Positions 1-11,846 of a stretch of 64,000 nt of DNA are shown piece by piece; within the stretch, counting starts at the first letter, position 1, and every line of letters begins with the position of its first letter. The position numbers and the translations under genes were made by a program. The notes below the pieces were generated by a model. It made no database searches, was not told the origin of the DNA, and saw only the letters and a program-made list of their open reading frames with translations. The DNA is taken from NCBI GenBank assembly GCA_026874595.1, contig CM049317.1:9646382-9710381 (forward strand), read 5' to 3'. The DNA comes from Sipunculus nudus (Eukaryota > Annelida > Sipuncula > Golfingiida > Sipunculidae).

Positions 1-515
1 GTGATACTGATATCTATCAGTTCTTTACTGAGTGGCAGTGGGAAAACGTGTGAAAATATGTATTATTTCATAATATTTATCATTGGACAGTTTTATATCT
101 AAAATGTACTTTGGTCAAGGAACCATCTACCACACCGAAGCACCAGCAACTAAATTTAGGTTACAAATCAATAATTCAGCTGCATTGTAGCTGATTGTTG
201 GTGACCACAATTGCTCACAAATGGCAGCAGGAACTGTAACAACATGTAAATCATAACCATAACCAGTTTTCACTACCTGCAATAACCAACCAATTTTCTT
301 TGCCAGGAAGGGTGATCACTCCAAGCTTTTATATCTTCACTAAATAGTCAACTAGCCCTATGTATCAAGAAGGTGCTTCAGGAGAGGCAATTGTTATAAC
401 AAGCTTCATCACAATATAAGCAATGTGTGAGTTTCCTCTCATTGTGTATAATGCACAATTTATGTTTATTTTTTTTTTAGAACATCCTTGCCATATCTTT
501 GTTTGCTGTTTGCAG
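1..515 (+). other. TPK1 intron (partial), no other feature seen
   Basis: AT-rich DNA upstream of the penultimate TPK1 exon. I looked for the preceding human-like exon (the segment ending IIIIQEESLIYLLQPG in human) in all three forward frames and did not find it, so this is treated as intron. Confidence 0.7.
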
Positions 516-627
516 GGTGAATATGAAATAGATGTAAACACAGGTCATGAGGGAGATTATGTCGGCCTTATTCCTGTTGGTGGGCCCTGTTATCATGTGA
601 CCACAAAGGGCTTAAAGTGGAATATTG
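516..627 (+). CDS. TPK1: TPK1 penultimate coding exon (thiamin-binding domain)
   Basis: This exon encodes part of the C-terminal thiamin-binding beta domain of thiamin pyrophosphokinase, which makes thiamin diphosphate from thiamin and ATP in the cytosol. The reading is open from a clear acceptor (tttgcag ending at 515) to a donor (gtgagc starting at 628), 112 nt, entering at phase 0 and leaving after one base of a codon. The translation contains [19 protein letters not shown] and ends GLKWNI, which lines up with human TPK1 (VDTGMEGDW..GLIPVGQPC..TTTGLKWNL). The phase joins exactly to the exon at 1872. An in-frame ATG at 423 lies in the intron and is not a start. The upstream exons, including the ATP-binding half, are outside the window. 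Confidence 0.93.
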
Positions 628-1095
628 GTGAGCAAGAAAATGGATAACCCACAAACACGAGTACATCTTATGAGGGAGAATAGAACTGATTTATATCAGT
701 AGCATTTGAAAATTAGGGGTACTTAGTGGATTGCAGATGCTTCGACCAAATAAGCAGTATGGATGGAAAGCAATCATGGGTGGTTGAAAAAAATTTCTCT
801 TGACAGGGGGTCATGTTTTGAATTATTACCATACGTGATCTAATGAGTATCCCTACTGTATTAAGTATACCTACACTAATGAAGACCCATAACCCCCTCC
901 CCCTCCTGGTTCTGTGGTTCTGAACAAGCTGCTCTTTGCCAGAAATTTCAAAGTTTCCCTTCCTTTCAGTCATAATTGATAATATTTGTCTTATATTCAT
1001 GTGCAAATGGAGACATACACATATACAAGATTTGAATTCGATATAAACAAATGCATGACATAACTGAAATGGTGAGCCATTGGAAAATGTCATTC

Positions 1096-1109
1096 ATATA
1101 TATATATAA

Positions 1110-1164
<55 letters not shown>
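1096..1164. repeat. (TA)n microsatellite
   Basis: Alternating TA interrupted once by ACTG near 1110. It abuts the MITE and continues for a few bases on the MITE's far side (1347-1355), so the MITE appears to have landed inside the TA run. Confidence 0.9.
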
Positions 1165-1169
<5 letters not shown>

Positions 1170-1346
1170 TTAAACTTTGTTGTGTCAAAAGGACTCTCAG
1201 AAAACTTCGACACATCCGAGGTTCGACACGAGCGGGTTTTATTTGGTTATAATTTAACCAGAGTTGTCCAGAATATCGGGTCTGTAACTTCAACATAAGT
1301 GGGGTATTCGACTTAAGCAAGTTTGACACAACCAGGTTTCACTGTA
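1165..1346. mobile_element. 182-bp MITE in TPK1 intron, Tc1/mariner-like ends
   Basis: The left end starts TACAGTTAAACTTTGTTGTG and the right end, reverse-complemented, starts TACAGTGAAACCTGGTTGTG; about 20 of the first 24 positions match. Both ends are flanked by TA dinucleotides of a (TA)n run, consistent with a TA target duplication. It has no coding capacity. The family name is inferred from the TA target and CAGT...ACTG ends. Confidence 0.7.
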
Positions 1347-1871
1347 TATATATATCTGTGAGGGGGGTTTTCTTCGTGATCAGAAATATATCAATGTACT
1401 CAAGAAGTTAAGCACCTGCCACACTCATTAAATCAAATGTGGTAGTTAAGAATGTTTTTTGGGAAGATATTATGTTTTTACTTGTTTATTTTTAGGCGTA
1501 AATTCTGTATTTCCTGTATACCTAATACGTCTAGTTAAAGAATGGACACCATTCAAAAGTGGCGGGCTTCATATGATCTCTCAGCTTATTTATCATCCCT
1601 TGTCAAATATACTTGACATCTTCAAGCAACTCATTCATAGACTGGTTCCTAGACTACTAGACTGCTTAAATGCTTGGTTTGTGATTAAGTTCTTCAGTGA
1701 ATTTATTGTGTGTTCTAGAATCACTCATTCACACTTTATTTCTGTTATATTTAAGGGTGCATAAATTAATTCAATCTCAAATGTACAAGATCAGAATAAA
1801 TGCAAATAAAATACTCTTATTGAGATTTTCATTAATTTGAGATTACTTTTTTTCTTCTTTTCTTTGAATAG

Positions 1872-1990
1872 ATGATGGCAAATTGTGTTTTGGAGAATTG
1901 GTGAGCACGTCAAATGGTATTGCTGAGGGTGTGAAGACAGTTTACGTGAAGACAGACCAACCATTATTATGGACAATGACAATCAAGTGA
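1872..1990 (+). CDS. TPK1: TPK1 terminal coding exon with stop
   Basis: This is the last coding exon of thiamin pyrophosphokinase. The acceptor is ttgaatag ending at 1871, and the first two bases complete the Asp codon begun in the previous exon. The protein runs through FGELVSTSNG and PLLWTMTIK to TGA at 1988-1990. It matches the human C-terminus (FGTLVSTSN..HPLLWTMAIKS), with one residue fewer at the end. By my alignment, the Asn of LVSTSN corresponds to human Asn219, a position altered in TPK deficiency. The 1.24-kb intron before it (628-1871) carries a MITE. The first AATAAA after the stop is at 2869-2874, so the 3' UTR could be about 0.9 kb, but its end cannot be fixed from sequence alone. 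Confidence 0.93.
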
Positions 1991-4008
1991 TCTGTGATAA
2001 TGATAAAACATATACTATTGTCAGTTTATGGTCCAGGCTGCTGGTATCTAACTTTGCCCCTGCTACAAGTCGAGGTTTGGGTGGGGGCCACTGGTGGACC
2101 TGTACCCTCATACATTCCTTGCCCTCAGTCAAAGCACTGGAAAAGGGGAAAAAATCTTCATCATCTAAGTTAAAAGAATGTACTTAAATGATAGCTATGA
2201 CATCAAATTCAATGCTGGGCATTTGTTGATGACTGAATTTTGTTAAGGATATATATATATATTGGTTTACAGAATATAAATTCTGTTTGTGATCTGTTGC
2301 ATGATTTACCAAGTAAAACTCTGTCTCAAACAGGATTTCTTCTTTTCATCTTGATAATATACACCATCAGCTCTCCAGACAATTGGATCATATATTTGTA
2401 TTTTCAGAAATCTCTGTTTGTTCTTCATATGTCAGGTGACTACTAAGTCAAACTGGGTTAGACTGAGGAAGTATCATGGCTGCGACCTCTACCCATAATA
2501 TTGTTAAATTTTAGACGGATGGTAAGATTAATACAGCCAGCTTAAAGCAGTCCCCTACAAGCTGTGGCTGTGTTGACTCTATAAAGATCTTTATTAAGTC
2601 ACTTCTTGGGCAGATATCAGTAATTCTAATTGGTCACCACTGATGGCAGCAGTGTGCTTCATACCATAGCAATCCTTACTCCTTGAAGATAGTTGGGCTT
2701 CATTGAAAAGGTATGCAGATTATTACAGGGTTTCTGTCAGGTTCTTAAAGTGTGTATATTCTGTCAGGAATAAGTCCCTAGTTTGGGAGTTGGAGAAAAG
2801 GGGTTGTGTGCATGGGGTGTCCCCCTCTCTCACAGTGGAGATAATTTTGAAAAATCGGTGTCTCAAAGAATAAATCTTTGAGTACTTTCATGCATGATAT
2901 CAGAGTACTCGTCTCCCGCTGGGGGGGGGGGGGGGGAGGATAACTGGTTCATTTACTGGCCTAAGGTTTAGGTCTATACAAAGCATGGATTGCTACCCCA
3001 TGGCAGGAGGAACCCACGAATAATCTGAACACTGGTCAGATAAACAATAGGTAAACAGTTTAGAAAATAAATTGTTAGATTTGTGTCATTTTAGATCAAA
3101 CCTCTGTGGTCCTTCTTGTAACAGGTCTAGAAAGAATCCCTGCTGGTACTTTTATACCAAATACTTGACAGAAACAGGACATTGTCTGATCAGATTAACA
3201 TCACTTGGCACCCATTGACACAAAGTTCATTTTATGGCAGCAAGTACAAAAGTAATTTAAGGGAAGCAGAAAGTAACCCTAAAAATAAAGTACATTGAAA
3301 ACTCCATATTACAGACAACGGCAGAAACAGGGTCTGACTGGGCTACTGGTAGACTAGGAAACTTCCTGGTGGTAAGATGCTTGAAAAAATTTTGATGCCG
3401 CTTGGCCGATGATATAAACAAAATATTTATGCTCATTGACCCATGATATTAACTGAGGGAAACCCACTCAATTTTCCAGGGGCGGTTAATCGCCCCAATC
3501 ACCCACCGGGCAGGACTTTAGCTTTTGCCATTATTTAATTGGTACCAGTGACAGAGAGGTTACAGACCTCTGAATTCATGGACTCTCAGGATGTTCAAAA
3601 AGTACAGGTGTTCCCAATTGATAGGCCCAATTGACCATTATTGGAGGTATCCATGTATTTATATGTATAAATGGACAGTGGAGGGTAAAACATTTGGCTC
3701 TCTCTGTTGGCAAACAGAACAATCCCTGTTGTGACTGTGACAGTGTGTTGTCTTGGCCCATCCAAGACTGGTGGTTTTCTCCTGGTTTTCTGGTTTCATC
3801 CACCTCTAGACTGTGGAAACCACCACCTGACCAATCGATGGTGCCTGGTATTAGTTAAAGTAACTGTTTATATAAGCCATGTAAAAATAAATACTTTACA
3901 TATTATTCACACAGACTGAGTTAATTAGACTGCATGTTAGGCCCAGAAATTAGGATGGTAAGAGAAATCAAAATAGGTATACAGGTGCTTGATAATAGAT
4001 AGCAGTGA
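1991..4008 (+). other. TPK1 3' UTR and downstream noncoding DNA
   Basis: No exon-like open frame with recognisable homology. It contains the candidate polyadenylation signal AATAAA at 2869-2874, another AATAAA further on (3067-3072), and a run of 16 G at 2921-2936. The longest frames here (about 75 codons near 3.6-3.9 kb) overlap one another on both strands and look like chance. Confidence 0.5.
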
Positions 4009-4011
4009 TGT

Positions 4012-4467
4012 AGTCGAGTCCCGACATCAGAGTCAGTGTGCAAATCCCAGTCAAGACCACTAGAGTCCTAGGCGGAGTCCTTCAGTCCACTTTCTTTGAG
4101 TTCGAGTAACTTATAACCCAAGTTCAATACAAATCTTCTCTGTAAAAGAAATTTAAAATGGAAAAGTTAGTTTATTTTGTATTTTTATGGAAGTTTACAC
4201 ATGCTTTTCTCTTGAATGCTTAATTGTGTGTAGCTCCCGATGCTGAACTAACGCTAGGAAAATATAGTTTTTTTGTAGGACATATATTGTGTTGGTGCAA
4301 GTCTTTATACTTTGAGACAGTCTTTATAGTATGCTGGACTTAAGATGGACTCCGCTAAATGTCTGTACCTTTGAGTCTGAGAATAAGTCTGAGTCTAGGG
4401 ATCTCAAGTCCAAGTCAGACTCTCTAAAAACGTGGACTTGAGTCCAGACTTCAGTCCTACACTACTG
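4012..4467. mobile_element. MITE-like repeat with degenerate terminal inverted repeats
   Basis: The left end reads CAGTGATGTAGTCGAGTCCC and the right end, reverse-complemented, reads CAGTAGTGTAGGACTGAAGT. The interior near both ends is rich in GAGTC/GACTC words (agtccgagtc-like). A right-end fragment of the same type lies near 41629-41663. I could not see a convincing target-site duplication, so the superfamily is left open. Confidence 0.5.
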
Positions 4468-5198
4468 GTAGAATGGTAGTTCTGATGAATCATGTTTTAT
4501 ATGTTGATATACACAAATGTTATGTCTTGACCTCAGAACAATTCTGTATCTGTATCGGATTGATTCACCAGATCACCAGTGTTAATAAATATCGGTGGCA
4601 GATTCAGGCTGTGGGAGCTATATCTCCCCCCTTAGGTTCTGGCCTCTGGGAAAAAAACATTAGGCAGTAGCTGTGTTTGTCACACATGTGTAGGTCGGTA
4701 GGATAAGTTTCAAAGTCTGACCGATGGACACTTACCTTCAAACACGGCCAAACAATCAAATTTCTGCCCTGTTTGAGTTTGCCACATTGCAACATTCTTT
4801 TTTTTACTTTCCCCCATCCCAGGTTTGAACACATATTAGATGCCATTAACATTGCAACATATAAGAAACCCCCCCCCCCCCCCCCCATCCACCACTGATA
4901 AATACTGAGGTTTGCTTTTGTTCATGAGGGCTTCAAATTGGCAATATTTCTGGAAGGGAAGTCATCGTAAAATAAAGCCACATGCTTATGACAACCCGTC
5001 TGCACAGGTGATAAAAACCTCTTTGACACTGTGACCTCAATGGTGTGTCATGTATGTTGTCTATGTCTGGAGGGTCAAAAGTCAGTGGTTGTTATTATAA
5101 ATAATATGAGATCTTTTATGTTACCTATCTTTAATGGACAAGAACTTCCACTTGTTTTGTGTGCTTTAGTAAATAAGTCATATAACAATTCAAGTTGG
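4468..5198. other. Noncoding DNA with an 18-C run
   Basis: No gene or recognisable element; a homopolymer of 18 C occupies 4869-4886. A segment near 4910-4950 (gagggcttcaaattggcaat) resembles short dispersed sequences at about 42530 and 58930. Confidence 0.4.
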
Positions 5199-6720
5199 TT
5201 TTAAGCAAACTTGTGTGCTTATGCAATGGGGCACTGTCATCTGTCAGCCATCAGTCATTAACCCATCTAATCTCAAAAACTGTTTGAGCTAGCATCACCA
5301 AATTTTGTGCAAAAACTCAATTGTATTTTGCTTATTTTTTGCTCTCTGCATTTACTTAGATTATTAAAGGAAAAGCTATATAAACCTATATAAGCTATAT
5401 AAAGTCTTCTTCTCAGAAACTGTCCAGCCAAATTGTTCAGTATTTCACAGAAATAATCTCTTAATCCATCTCTCTCAAGTTTGTGTGAATGGTTCCAGTT
5501 CGGCTAATTTTGGCCAAGTTACAGGAAGCTCAACTTAGTCATTTGGTCAAAAAAGGATACTAAAATAAAAATTTCAGAAAGGGCTGGAGCTATCTTCACC
5601 AAATTTTATGCAAATGATGGTCACATGACACATATATGATTATGAGTAATTGGTGGTGTCACCTGCATCAACCTTTCCTGTACCAGGGTCATCAGTACTC
5701 AATACATTAACCCATAATTTCTCAGGAATAGCTGGAGCTTGCATACCCAAATTTTATGCAACCTGCATTAATTTACATTTTTCAGGGGGAAAAGCAAAAA
5801 AAAAACTTTTGAAAGTCTTTTTCACTGAAATCATTCAGCCAGATGTTTCAATATTTCACAGAAATGATAGCTCAAATGGTATGGGTTTGATGAATTTTGC
5901 TGAGTTACAGGAATTTGAACTCATTGGTTTCTCCAAGTAAGCATACTGACATAACAATCTCATAAACGACAGGAGTTGGCATCACCAAATTTTGTGCAAA
6001 TGTTGGTAACATGACTTGTATTTGAAATTGCAGTTTTTGTGGTGCCACCTACATCAACCTCTTTTTTATAGACAAAAACCTCATTATTTTAGCCTCTTAA
6101 ATTTTTAAATGTTTTATGATGAAACTTTCAGGCTGAATCATTAAATTTTCTCAAGTATTATCCAAGGGTATGGTTCTGTCAATTGTATAAGAATAGATTG
6201 GGTTTGTTTATTTTTTGGTAGAGTCATTGAAAGCTGAAGTTGATCTTGTGGGCATTAGTAGGCCTATTTTAAACTGAGGACTGCAATAGTCTTTTTCTGC
6301 AAAACTGGTATTTCAACTTCTGTAACATTGCACAAAAATAATTCTTAGGAGGCCTTTGTGCAAGTTTACTTATATGATTGTTGGCAGAACTATTGAACCT
6401 TTAACAATGAAATGCATCTTTGATTATTTTAAACATTTGATAAAAAATATTATGGATATGTTAGCTTGAAAAAAAGCATTGAAGCCAAAGTCTTTCAGTA
6501 TGTGTAAACAGATTTACCAACAGGCAAAGATTGTGTCTGTATCTATAAATAGCTTGGTAGCCTGCCAACTGTTTCAGATTTGGCAACAGGCCAAAGGACA
6601 GTCTGGATCTATTTACAGCTCTTGCAGACTGCCAACTCTGTCAGACGATCCAGCAGTGAAGCATTATACCTGCTGTATATTCCATTGCACAGGTTCGAAT
6701 TAGGCCTGTAGGCCTTGTTA
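5199..6720 (+). mobile_element. Element A: class-1 hairpin-ended non-autonomous element
   Basis: The left end (AAGCAAACTTGTGTGCTTATG at 5203-5223, a degenerate hairpin) matches the starts of elements B and D (AGC..ACCTGTGAGCTTATG). The interior from about 5330 to 6240 is visibly similar to 35500-36430 in element D, for example the phrases gaaactgtccagccaaattgt and gctagcatcaccaaatttt. The right end is TTAGGCCTGTAGGCCTTGTTA (6700-6720): an AGGCCT-gt-AGGCCT hairpin followed by TGTTA, as in B and D. The boundaries are approximate. Degenerate relatives of the GGTGGCGCCACC palindrome occur at about 5650 and 6038. No protein is encoded. Confidence 0.6.
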
Positions 6721-7262
6721 TTTAACAGAAGACGCCCCTATCAGTTTATTTGAAAAAGGCCAGAATGTCATGGCTATTGCAATGTGTGCTGTCTACCCAG
6801 ATATGATGATATCACGAAAATAGAACCTTCGCAATATACTGAAAATTTAAATTTGTAAAATTTTAACCTCACAAACATGAAGCTAATCACCGAAAATGCT
6901 TGTTAATTTATTGCAGTGTGATCGATTTTCAGTTCAAAATGTACATATAATAATTTATTTATATGTACATATAATTAAGAATATATTTTACAGTGTTCCA
7001 CTGCAATAGAATCATGGATAACGTTATTGGACAGATAGATTTATACACCAGTAATTTGTAACAAGGTGACTTAAGCTATGTGAATATTTGTATATGAAGG
7101 ATAAATTGAAATAAACTGTTTTACACATGAATAGATTTGTCTTTTTATTATAGTGAATTGATCCATCAGTTGTGACAGTTTTTGAAATAAACCGTTTTAG
7201 GTAAAATTTCTGGTAAAAAAAAATCAGTTGTTTAATTCATATTAGACGCCATGAAGTGCATG
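6721..7262. other. Noncoding AT-rich DNA
   Basis: No gene, array or clear element seen. A short segment near 6815-6840 (cacgaaaatagaaccttcgcaat) is the reverse complement of a dispersed motif also present near 58930-58980. Confidence 0.4.
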
Positions 7263-7433
7263 TACAAAGGAACATGTCAGAAAGATCACCTGTCTAATAA
7301 GACCGCCTGTCTATCAAGACCATCCTTGAGTGAACCTGACTCCTTAATATTGTTATAATTAACCTGCCTTTTAAGAACACCTGTGAATTAAGTTCACCTC
7401 CATGGATGGTCTTATAACACAGGTTTCACTGTA
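7263..7433. mobile_element. 171-bp MITE (TACAGTGAAACCTGTC family)
   Basis: The right end, reverse-complemented, reads TACAGTGAAACCTGTG; the left end (TACAAAGGAACATGTCAGAA) is a mutated version. The interior has the phrases aataagaccgcctgtctatc and atggtcttataacacaggtt, which recur at 21552-22563 and 55395-55540 and as a fragment at about 20477-20510. It is the most complete copy in the window and is useful as the uninterrupted reference for the copy at 21552. Confidence 0.7.
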
Positions 7434-8015
7434 TTTATGAAATTAGCTCAATGTTCTATGTAATGTTAAACTAGTTTGTGGAAATGAATAGTCTCTTTAA
7501 GTTTTCACTATATTTAAACAGAGTAAAACCTTAAAGTATTAAAGAATGGGTTATAATAAGATTGGGGATTAAGATTTTTAGTGCAAGCCTGAAAAATAAA
7601 TTACAATATCCCCAGACTTTTTTCCTCATCCAAAGTGTTTCTTTGACTCGGGATTTAAGATGTAGACTATAATATTTTTTTAATCATTTTTAAGGGTATG
7701 GTAGATTAGCAAAAAAAAAGAAAAAAGTTTGGGATATTAATGGCCCGATGAGTGGTTTGCTCTTACTGTACTGGCCAAAATTTATCAATTGAAGTCTGTC
7801 GCCAGGTGGCAGCAGCTCCCGCACTTTGAACAATTATCTTGCGGCCGGTCTCATCACAGGCGCTTGAATAGGGGCTACCCGGATAAGCAGCTGGCAGCCT
7901 GCCAGCCACTGATGTAGGGGCAAAGACAGGGGGGGGGGGGCACATCGTATTAATTACACAGTGTGTATAGATCAGCAGCAACAGGTCACTTGTTATTTCT
8001 TGTATTTTGACTTAT
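7434..8015. other. Noncoding DNA with a 12-G run
   Basis: No supported gene. A run of 12 G is at 7929-7940. The minus-strand frame of 72 codons over 7763-7981 reads through this run and has no recognisable motif. Confidence 0.4.
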
Positions 8016-8439
8016 TCATTTGATAAAAGGCCGGTTAAAGAATTGCAAGCTTATCTGCAGGAAAGGGGAGTTGTTATAGCTAAAAGCAGAAAAGCGGCAT
8101 TGGTTAAACAGTGCAGAGCAAGCCAGGAATTAGGACCTGAAGTTAACCCTGGCGGTCTAGTAAAAGATAGGTTCTAAGTCATTGGACAGAAACTGATGAT
8201 GATTGGTACCATGATAATCCTGGAATGTTCAATAAAAATGGTTCTTAAGATATAAACATTCTACCCACAACATTTGTGTTTGATATCTATGATTACCTGA
8301 CTAGGTTTGGTGATCACAACATAGGGACAATGAAAGAAAACCCAAAGATGGAGGGGTATATACAATGGCCCAAGATGGCTATGTGCTTCATGTTGAATTT
8401 AACAAGTATCCTGATCAGCAGTATTTTACTCTCGAGGTA
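8016..8439 (+). pseudogene. Decayed SAP-motif gene fragment (mollusc multi-copy family)
   Basis: Three blocks of coding-like sequence lie in order but in different frames. Block 1 (8016-8174) gives VKELQAYLQERGVVIAKSRK then AALVKQC, a SAP-type helix-turn-helix DNA-binding motif, and ends at TAA 8175. Block 2 (from 8174) gives LSHWTETDDDWY and, after an internal TAA, FDIYDYLTRFGDHNIGTMKE. Block 3, after a frameshift near 8360, gives MAQDGYVLHVEFNKYPDQ. This order resembles a large family of uncharacterised mollusc and cnidarian proteins with an N-terminal SAP motif followed by a (D/N)IY.YL...EGY..(Y/E)DG(Y/H)V block. The family is recalled, not searched. With two stops and at least one frameshift it cannot make the full product, unless unseen splicing removes them. 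No start codon or flanking exons are seen. Confidence 0.55.
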
Positions 8440-8537
8440 CTATTTAGTGTAGATATCGGTTAATTTGTTACTTTTCTGGGTCATTTCCTTATAACTATTA
8501 CTTATCTGACAATTTTCTAGGGTTTTTGGACTGTATG

Positions 8538-8599
8538 GTCCATCTCTTTATTATATACTTAATATTCTCATATATTAAGTATATAAGAAAGAGATGGAC
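8538..8599. repeat. 28-bp near-perfect inverted repeat with 6-nt loop
   Basis: The left arm 8538-8565 begins GTCCATCTCTTT and the right arm 8572-8599 ends AAAGAGATGGAC. The arms are complementary at all but one position, and the loop is tctcat. It could be a miniature foldback element or a transcribed hairpin; nothing around it decides. Confidence 0.75.
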
Positions 8600-9256
8600 A
8601 CAAGCAAGAACAGGCATGGTTTGAGACAAGTTCGGGTTGAAGGTGTTCATATTTTCTTGTAAAAGACTGCTCCATTGTGTGATATTTTACATTTTGGGAT
8701 TACAGTGTTATAAAGGGGGAAAATGACAGCAATGAGCCAAATATGTTTTTATAATGCGGTGGCCAATCAAAGACTATAGGCTACTTTGGGCTTTTTGAAA
8801 ACTAACATGCTCCAATCAAACCACGCAATGCCATGCATGACCCACGCAACAAATAACCATACATGATGCATAACATTTCACTGCCCTATAACCAATACTT
8901 ATAACCCGCACATATAAAGCATTTAGCTAAAAATCCTTTGAGATTGTACATAACTGCTGATATCAAAGTCAAACAAATTATAATCTAAGGGAACGACAGC
9001 TATCATGTGGTTTTTATTACAGATGAGATCTTATCTCTATCATGCTGACGTAATATATACTGCGGAGAGGTCCGCTTTATATATGAAACACGTGCATCTT
9101 AACCTCTATTTTATACATCACAGTACAGAATAAAATCTATCTCGTTCAGTTTGGTTTAAACTAGCCGAAAATTACATCATATAATAACATTCATTAACTG
9201 ACCGGCCTTATATACTGAAAACGATGAAAACTTAAAACATATTTGATCTCTCACTC

Positions 9257-9365
<109 letters not shown>

Positions 9366-9975
9366 TTCATTTACTCAATTATAAATTAAATGAGTTACTT
9401 TAATGAATGAATGAATGGATGGATTCGAAGGAAGGAAGGAGCTAGGACGGACGGAGTGAGGGATTTTTTCGTTCTTTCGTTTATTTCATTTATTTATTCA
9501 TATTACGGAGGTCAATAACCTTTCTAACACTTTCTAAGACGGACACTGCTCAATTATTTATCCCGTCTCTCTCATCATTATTTTTAAACCTAAATATTTA
9601 ATTTGGTTTATTGTGAATGTTTTAGTCCCGGCAGGTCATGACACTGTATGGATCCATATTTTTCTGAACTTGGAGATAGCGACCAACTTGCACTAAGGGT
9701 GGCTAAAATGTTAAATATATATTTCTTGAAGTAGGAAAACATTATAGGCTATATGCCGTTCGTCGCTGGAGCCAATGCACCGGTCCTTACATAATATATG
9801 AGCTAACTATACATAGTTTGAGAGAGTGCGTTTTTGGTTAACTTAAGCGTTAATCACGTGTCATGTAATACGCAAAATACGATTTTAGTAGCTCTGATGC
9901 CCCTGTAATATCATTACGTACGAGAGGCAATCAGAACGCTTGAAGCCACTTGACCCTTGTTGACCTGTCGTGTTG

Positions 9976-9984
9976 ATGGATAAG
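9976..9984 (+). CDS. Possible tiny first coding exon (ATG GAT AAG) before a strong donor
   Basis: ATG GAT AAG at 9976-9984 runs directly into gtaagtgc, a near-consensus 5' splice site. The flanking 9890-10050 is less AT-rich than its surroundings. A three-codon first exon is possible (alternative promoters often look like this), but one good donor in 64 kb is also expected by chance. No product can be named. Confidence 0.15.
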
Positions 9985-10609
9985 GTAAGTGCTCATGTCA
10001 CCTAGGTCAGCTGATCTGCTCTGTAATCAATAACTCTCAAAGTAATTAGGTGTGCGTTCCACCAAAACATGCCACGAATCACTTTTATTGTATTTCAATG
10101 ACAGGACTGTCTGTATATATATATATATAGTATATATATGTAGTTAATCTTAACGAAATAACTTCAGTTTAATTAGGCCTATCTTAGCGATTAACGATTA
10201 AAATTAAAGTTACTTACGTTGTATATTATAGCCGCATGACTCCTGGATTAGAGAATTTACCATTTTTTATACATGTGGATTTATTATCAAAGTATATTCT
10301 CAACTGGAATAGGCCTTTAGGTGCTTTAGGTTTTCTGTCAAAGAAAGGTGAAGACAGCATGTCATATTATCTTTTTAGGTTTGGTATGCGCTAGCTATCG
10401 GGATAAATGTTAAAATCGATTATTATCGGCAGGCGATTATTCATTGAAAGTTTGAAATGTTATTAGATTATCTTATGATCCCAAATGAGCTTGTAAAAGT
10501 TATTTAATTAGATGTAATCTGACCCGGGAACAACAAAAAACGCGGTTAGCAGTAATAGGTGACGTGTATCGCATTGTCTTGATAGAGACAACCAAAAAAC
10601 TAATTAAAG

Positions 10610-10612
<3 letters not shown>

Positions 10613-10648
<36 letters not shown>
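10613..10648. repeat. (TA)n microsatellite
   Basis: Uninterrupted alternating TA ending in cat. Similar short TA runs are at 10118-10137 and 10940-10997. Confidence 0.9.
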
Positions 10649-10654
<6 letters not shown>

Positions 10655-10939
10655 GTTAAGTTGCTTTGAAATATCTTGGCTGACTCTCATTTATGTATAC
10701 ATCGTTTTCTATGTGATATACATTAAATTGTGCAATATGTTAGAGTTGACTTTATAATTGTATTTCATGTGTATTTTTTTCTAGCTGCCTCAACCGTTAA
10801 GTAGTTATTCTTAATTTTATATCCTGTGCAAGCGACAATCGCATTGTTTCTTGATGTTATCGTCATAACCATAAATAATTAACATAGATTCTTGTCAGAA
10901 CCATGGATAATCACATCCGTCCTTCTGTATTTATTAGTC

Positions 10940-10947
10940 GGTATATA

Positions 10948-10997
<50 letters not shown>
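10940..10997. repeat. (TA)n microsatellite
   Basis: Alternating TA interrupted once by gtg. Confidence 0.9.
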
Positions 10998-11000
<3 letters not shown>

Positions 11001-11757
11001 TTACTAGTTCTATATATACTGATTATTACCTTTGATCCTTGACTCAAACTATATATGAAGAATTATAAAGTGACCGTTTTTGCTCAGAATAGAAATCTTT
11101 TGCTTGTCCTGTAAAAAAAATGTTTACTTAAATATTCAGTCGGGTTTTGTTAAATGGCTCCTGTCTCTCATCAATGTCTTTTTCGTGAGGAAAATGAAAC
11201 ACATCCACACACACATCTATGACTTGAATGAGAATAATAGCAGTTAACTGCACTTAATATTTTATATGTTTTGTGCATAAGCTCTAAAAAAGGAAAATTA
11301 CCACCAGAGCAGTTTTCAGTTTGTTCTAAATTGAAGACCCATAATCTAGTTGCCGATTATAGATCGAAACCTTTGTGCATAATTTTAACTAAATTTGACC
11401 ATTGTTTTGGGAAAACAGCCAGAGAGCGCCATACATTGTAAATGTGTTCTCGTAGAACTGGCAAGCTTCCAATGAAAGGCTTTTTAATAATAACAATAAT
11501 TAATTAATTTGTTATTACTAATATGCTTAAAAAATGCCCAGTTTCTAAATTTATTAAGAAAACATAATTGTCAAAATTGATAGAATCATGTGAACTCAAG
11601 TAAGTTAATGTAATTATAAAGTGACCACTGCGTGCAGAATAACAGTTAATTGATCCCTGGTGGTTTCCACGTTACAGTTTTGGTCAGTCGCAGCCCTTAA
11701 TTTCCCCTGCTCTCCGGGAGTCCTCCAAGTTTTACAATCAACCCCGTGACCTTTGGC

Positions 11758-11846
11758 ATGAGTGACATCGAGGACAGATGCGTGGGTGGCGTGGGTTCTC
11801 CCGTCTCGGAGGGAGAAACTGGGGTGCGGTCGTTTTTCATGGGGAG
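11758..11846 (+). CDS. Candidate first coding exon of an unrecognised gene
   Basis: ATG at 11758 opens 29 codons (MSDIEDRCVGGVG... ending SFFMG) and two further bases before gtatgt, a strong donor at 11847. The stretch is clearly GC-richer than its surroundings and repeat-free. The same frame is open upstream of the ATG to a TAA at 11699-11701, so an internal exon is also possible. The exit phase (two bases of a codon) fits the candidate exon at 12645. I do not recognise the product; the peptide is acidic then glycine/serine-rich. An (AG/TC)n microsatellite follows 100 bp downstream, in the would-be intron. Confidence 0.35.

Noticed and set aside
1459-1764. 101-codon + frame inside the last TPK1 intron
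   Set aside because: No homology recognised, it lies between two exons that join perfectly in phase, and the AT-rich hydrophobic composition is what chance frames look like here.
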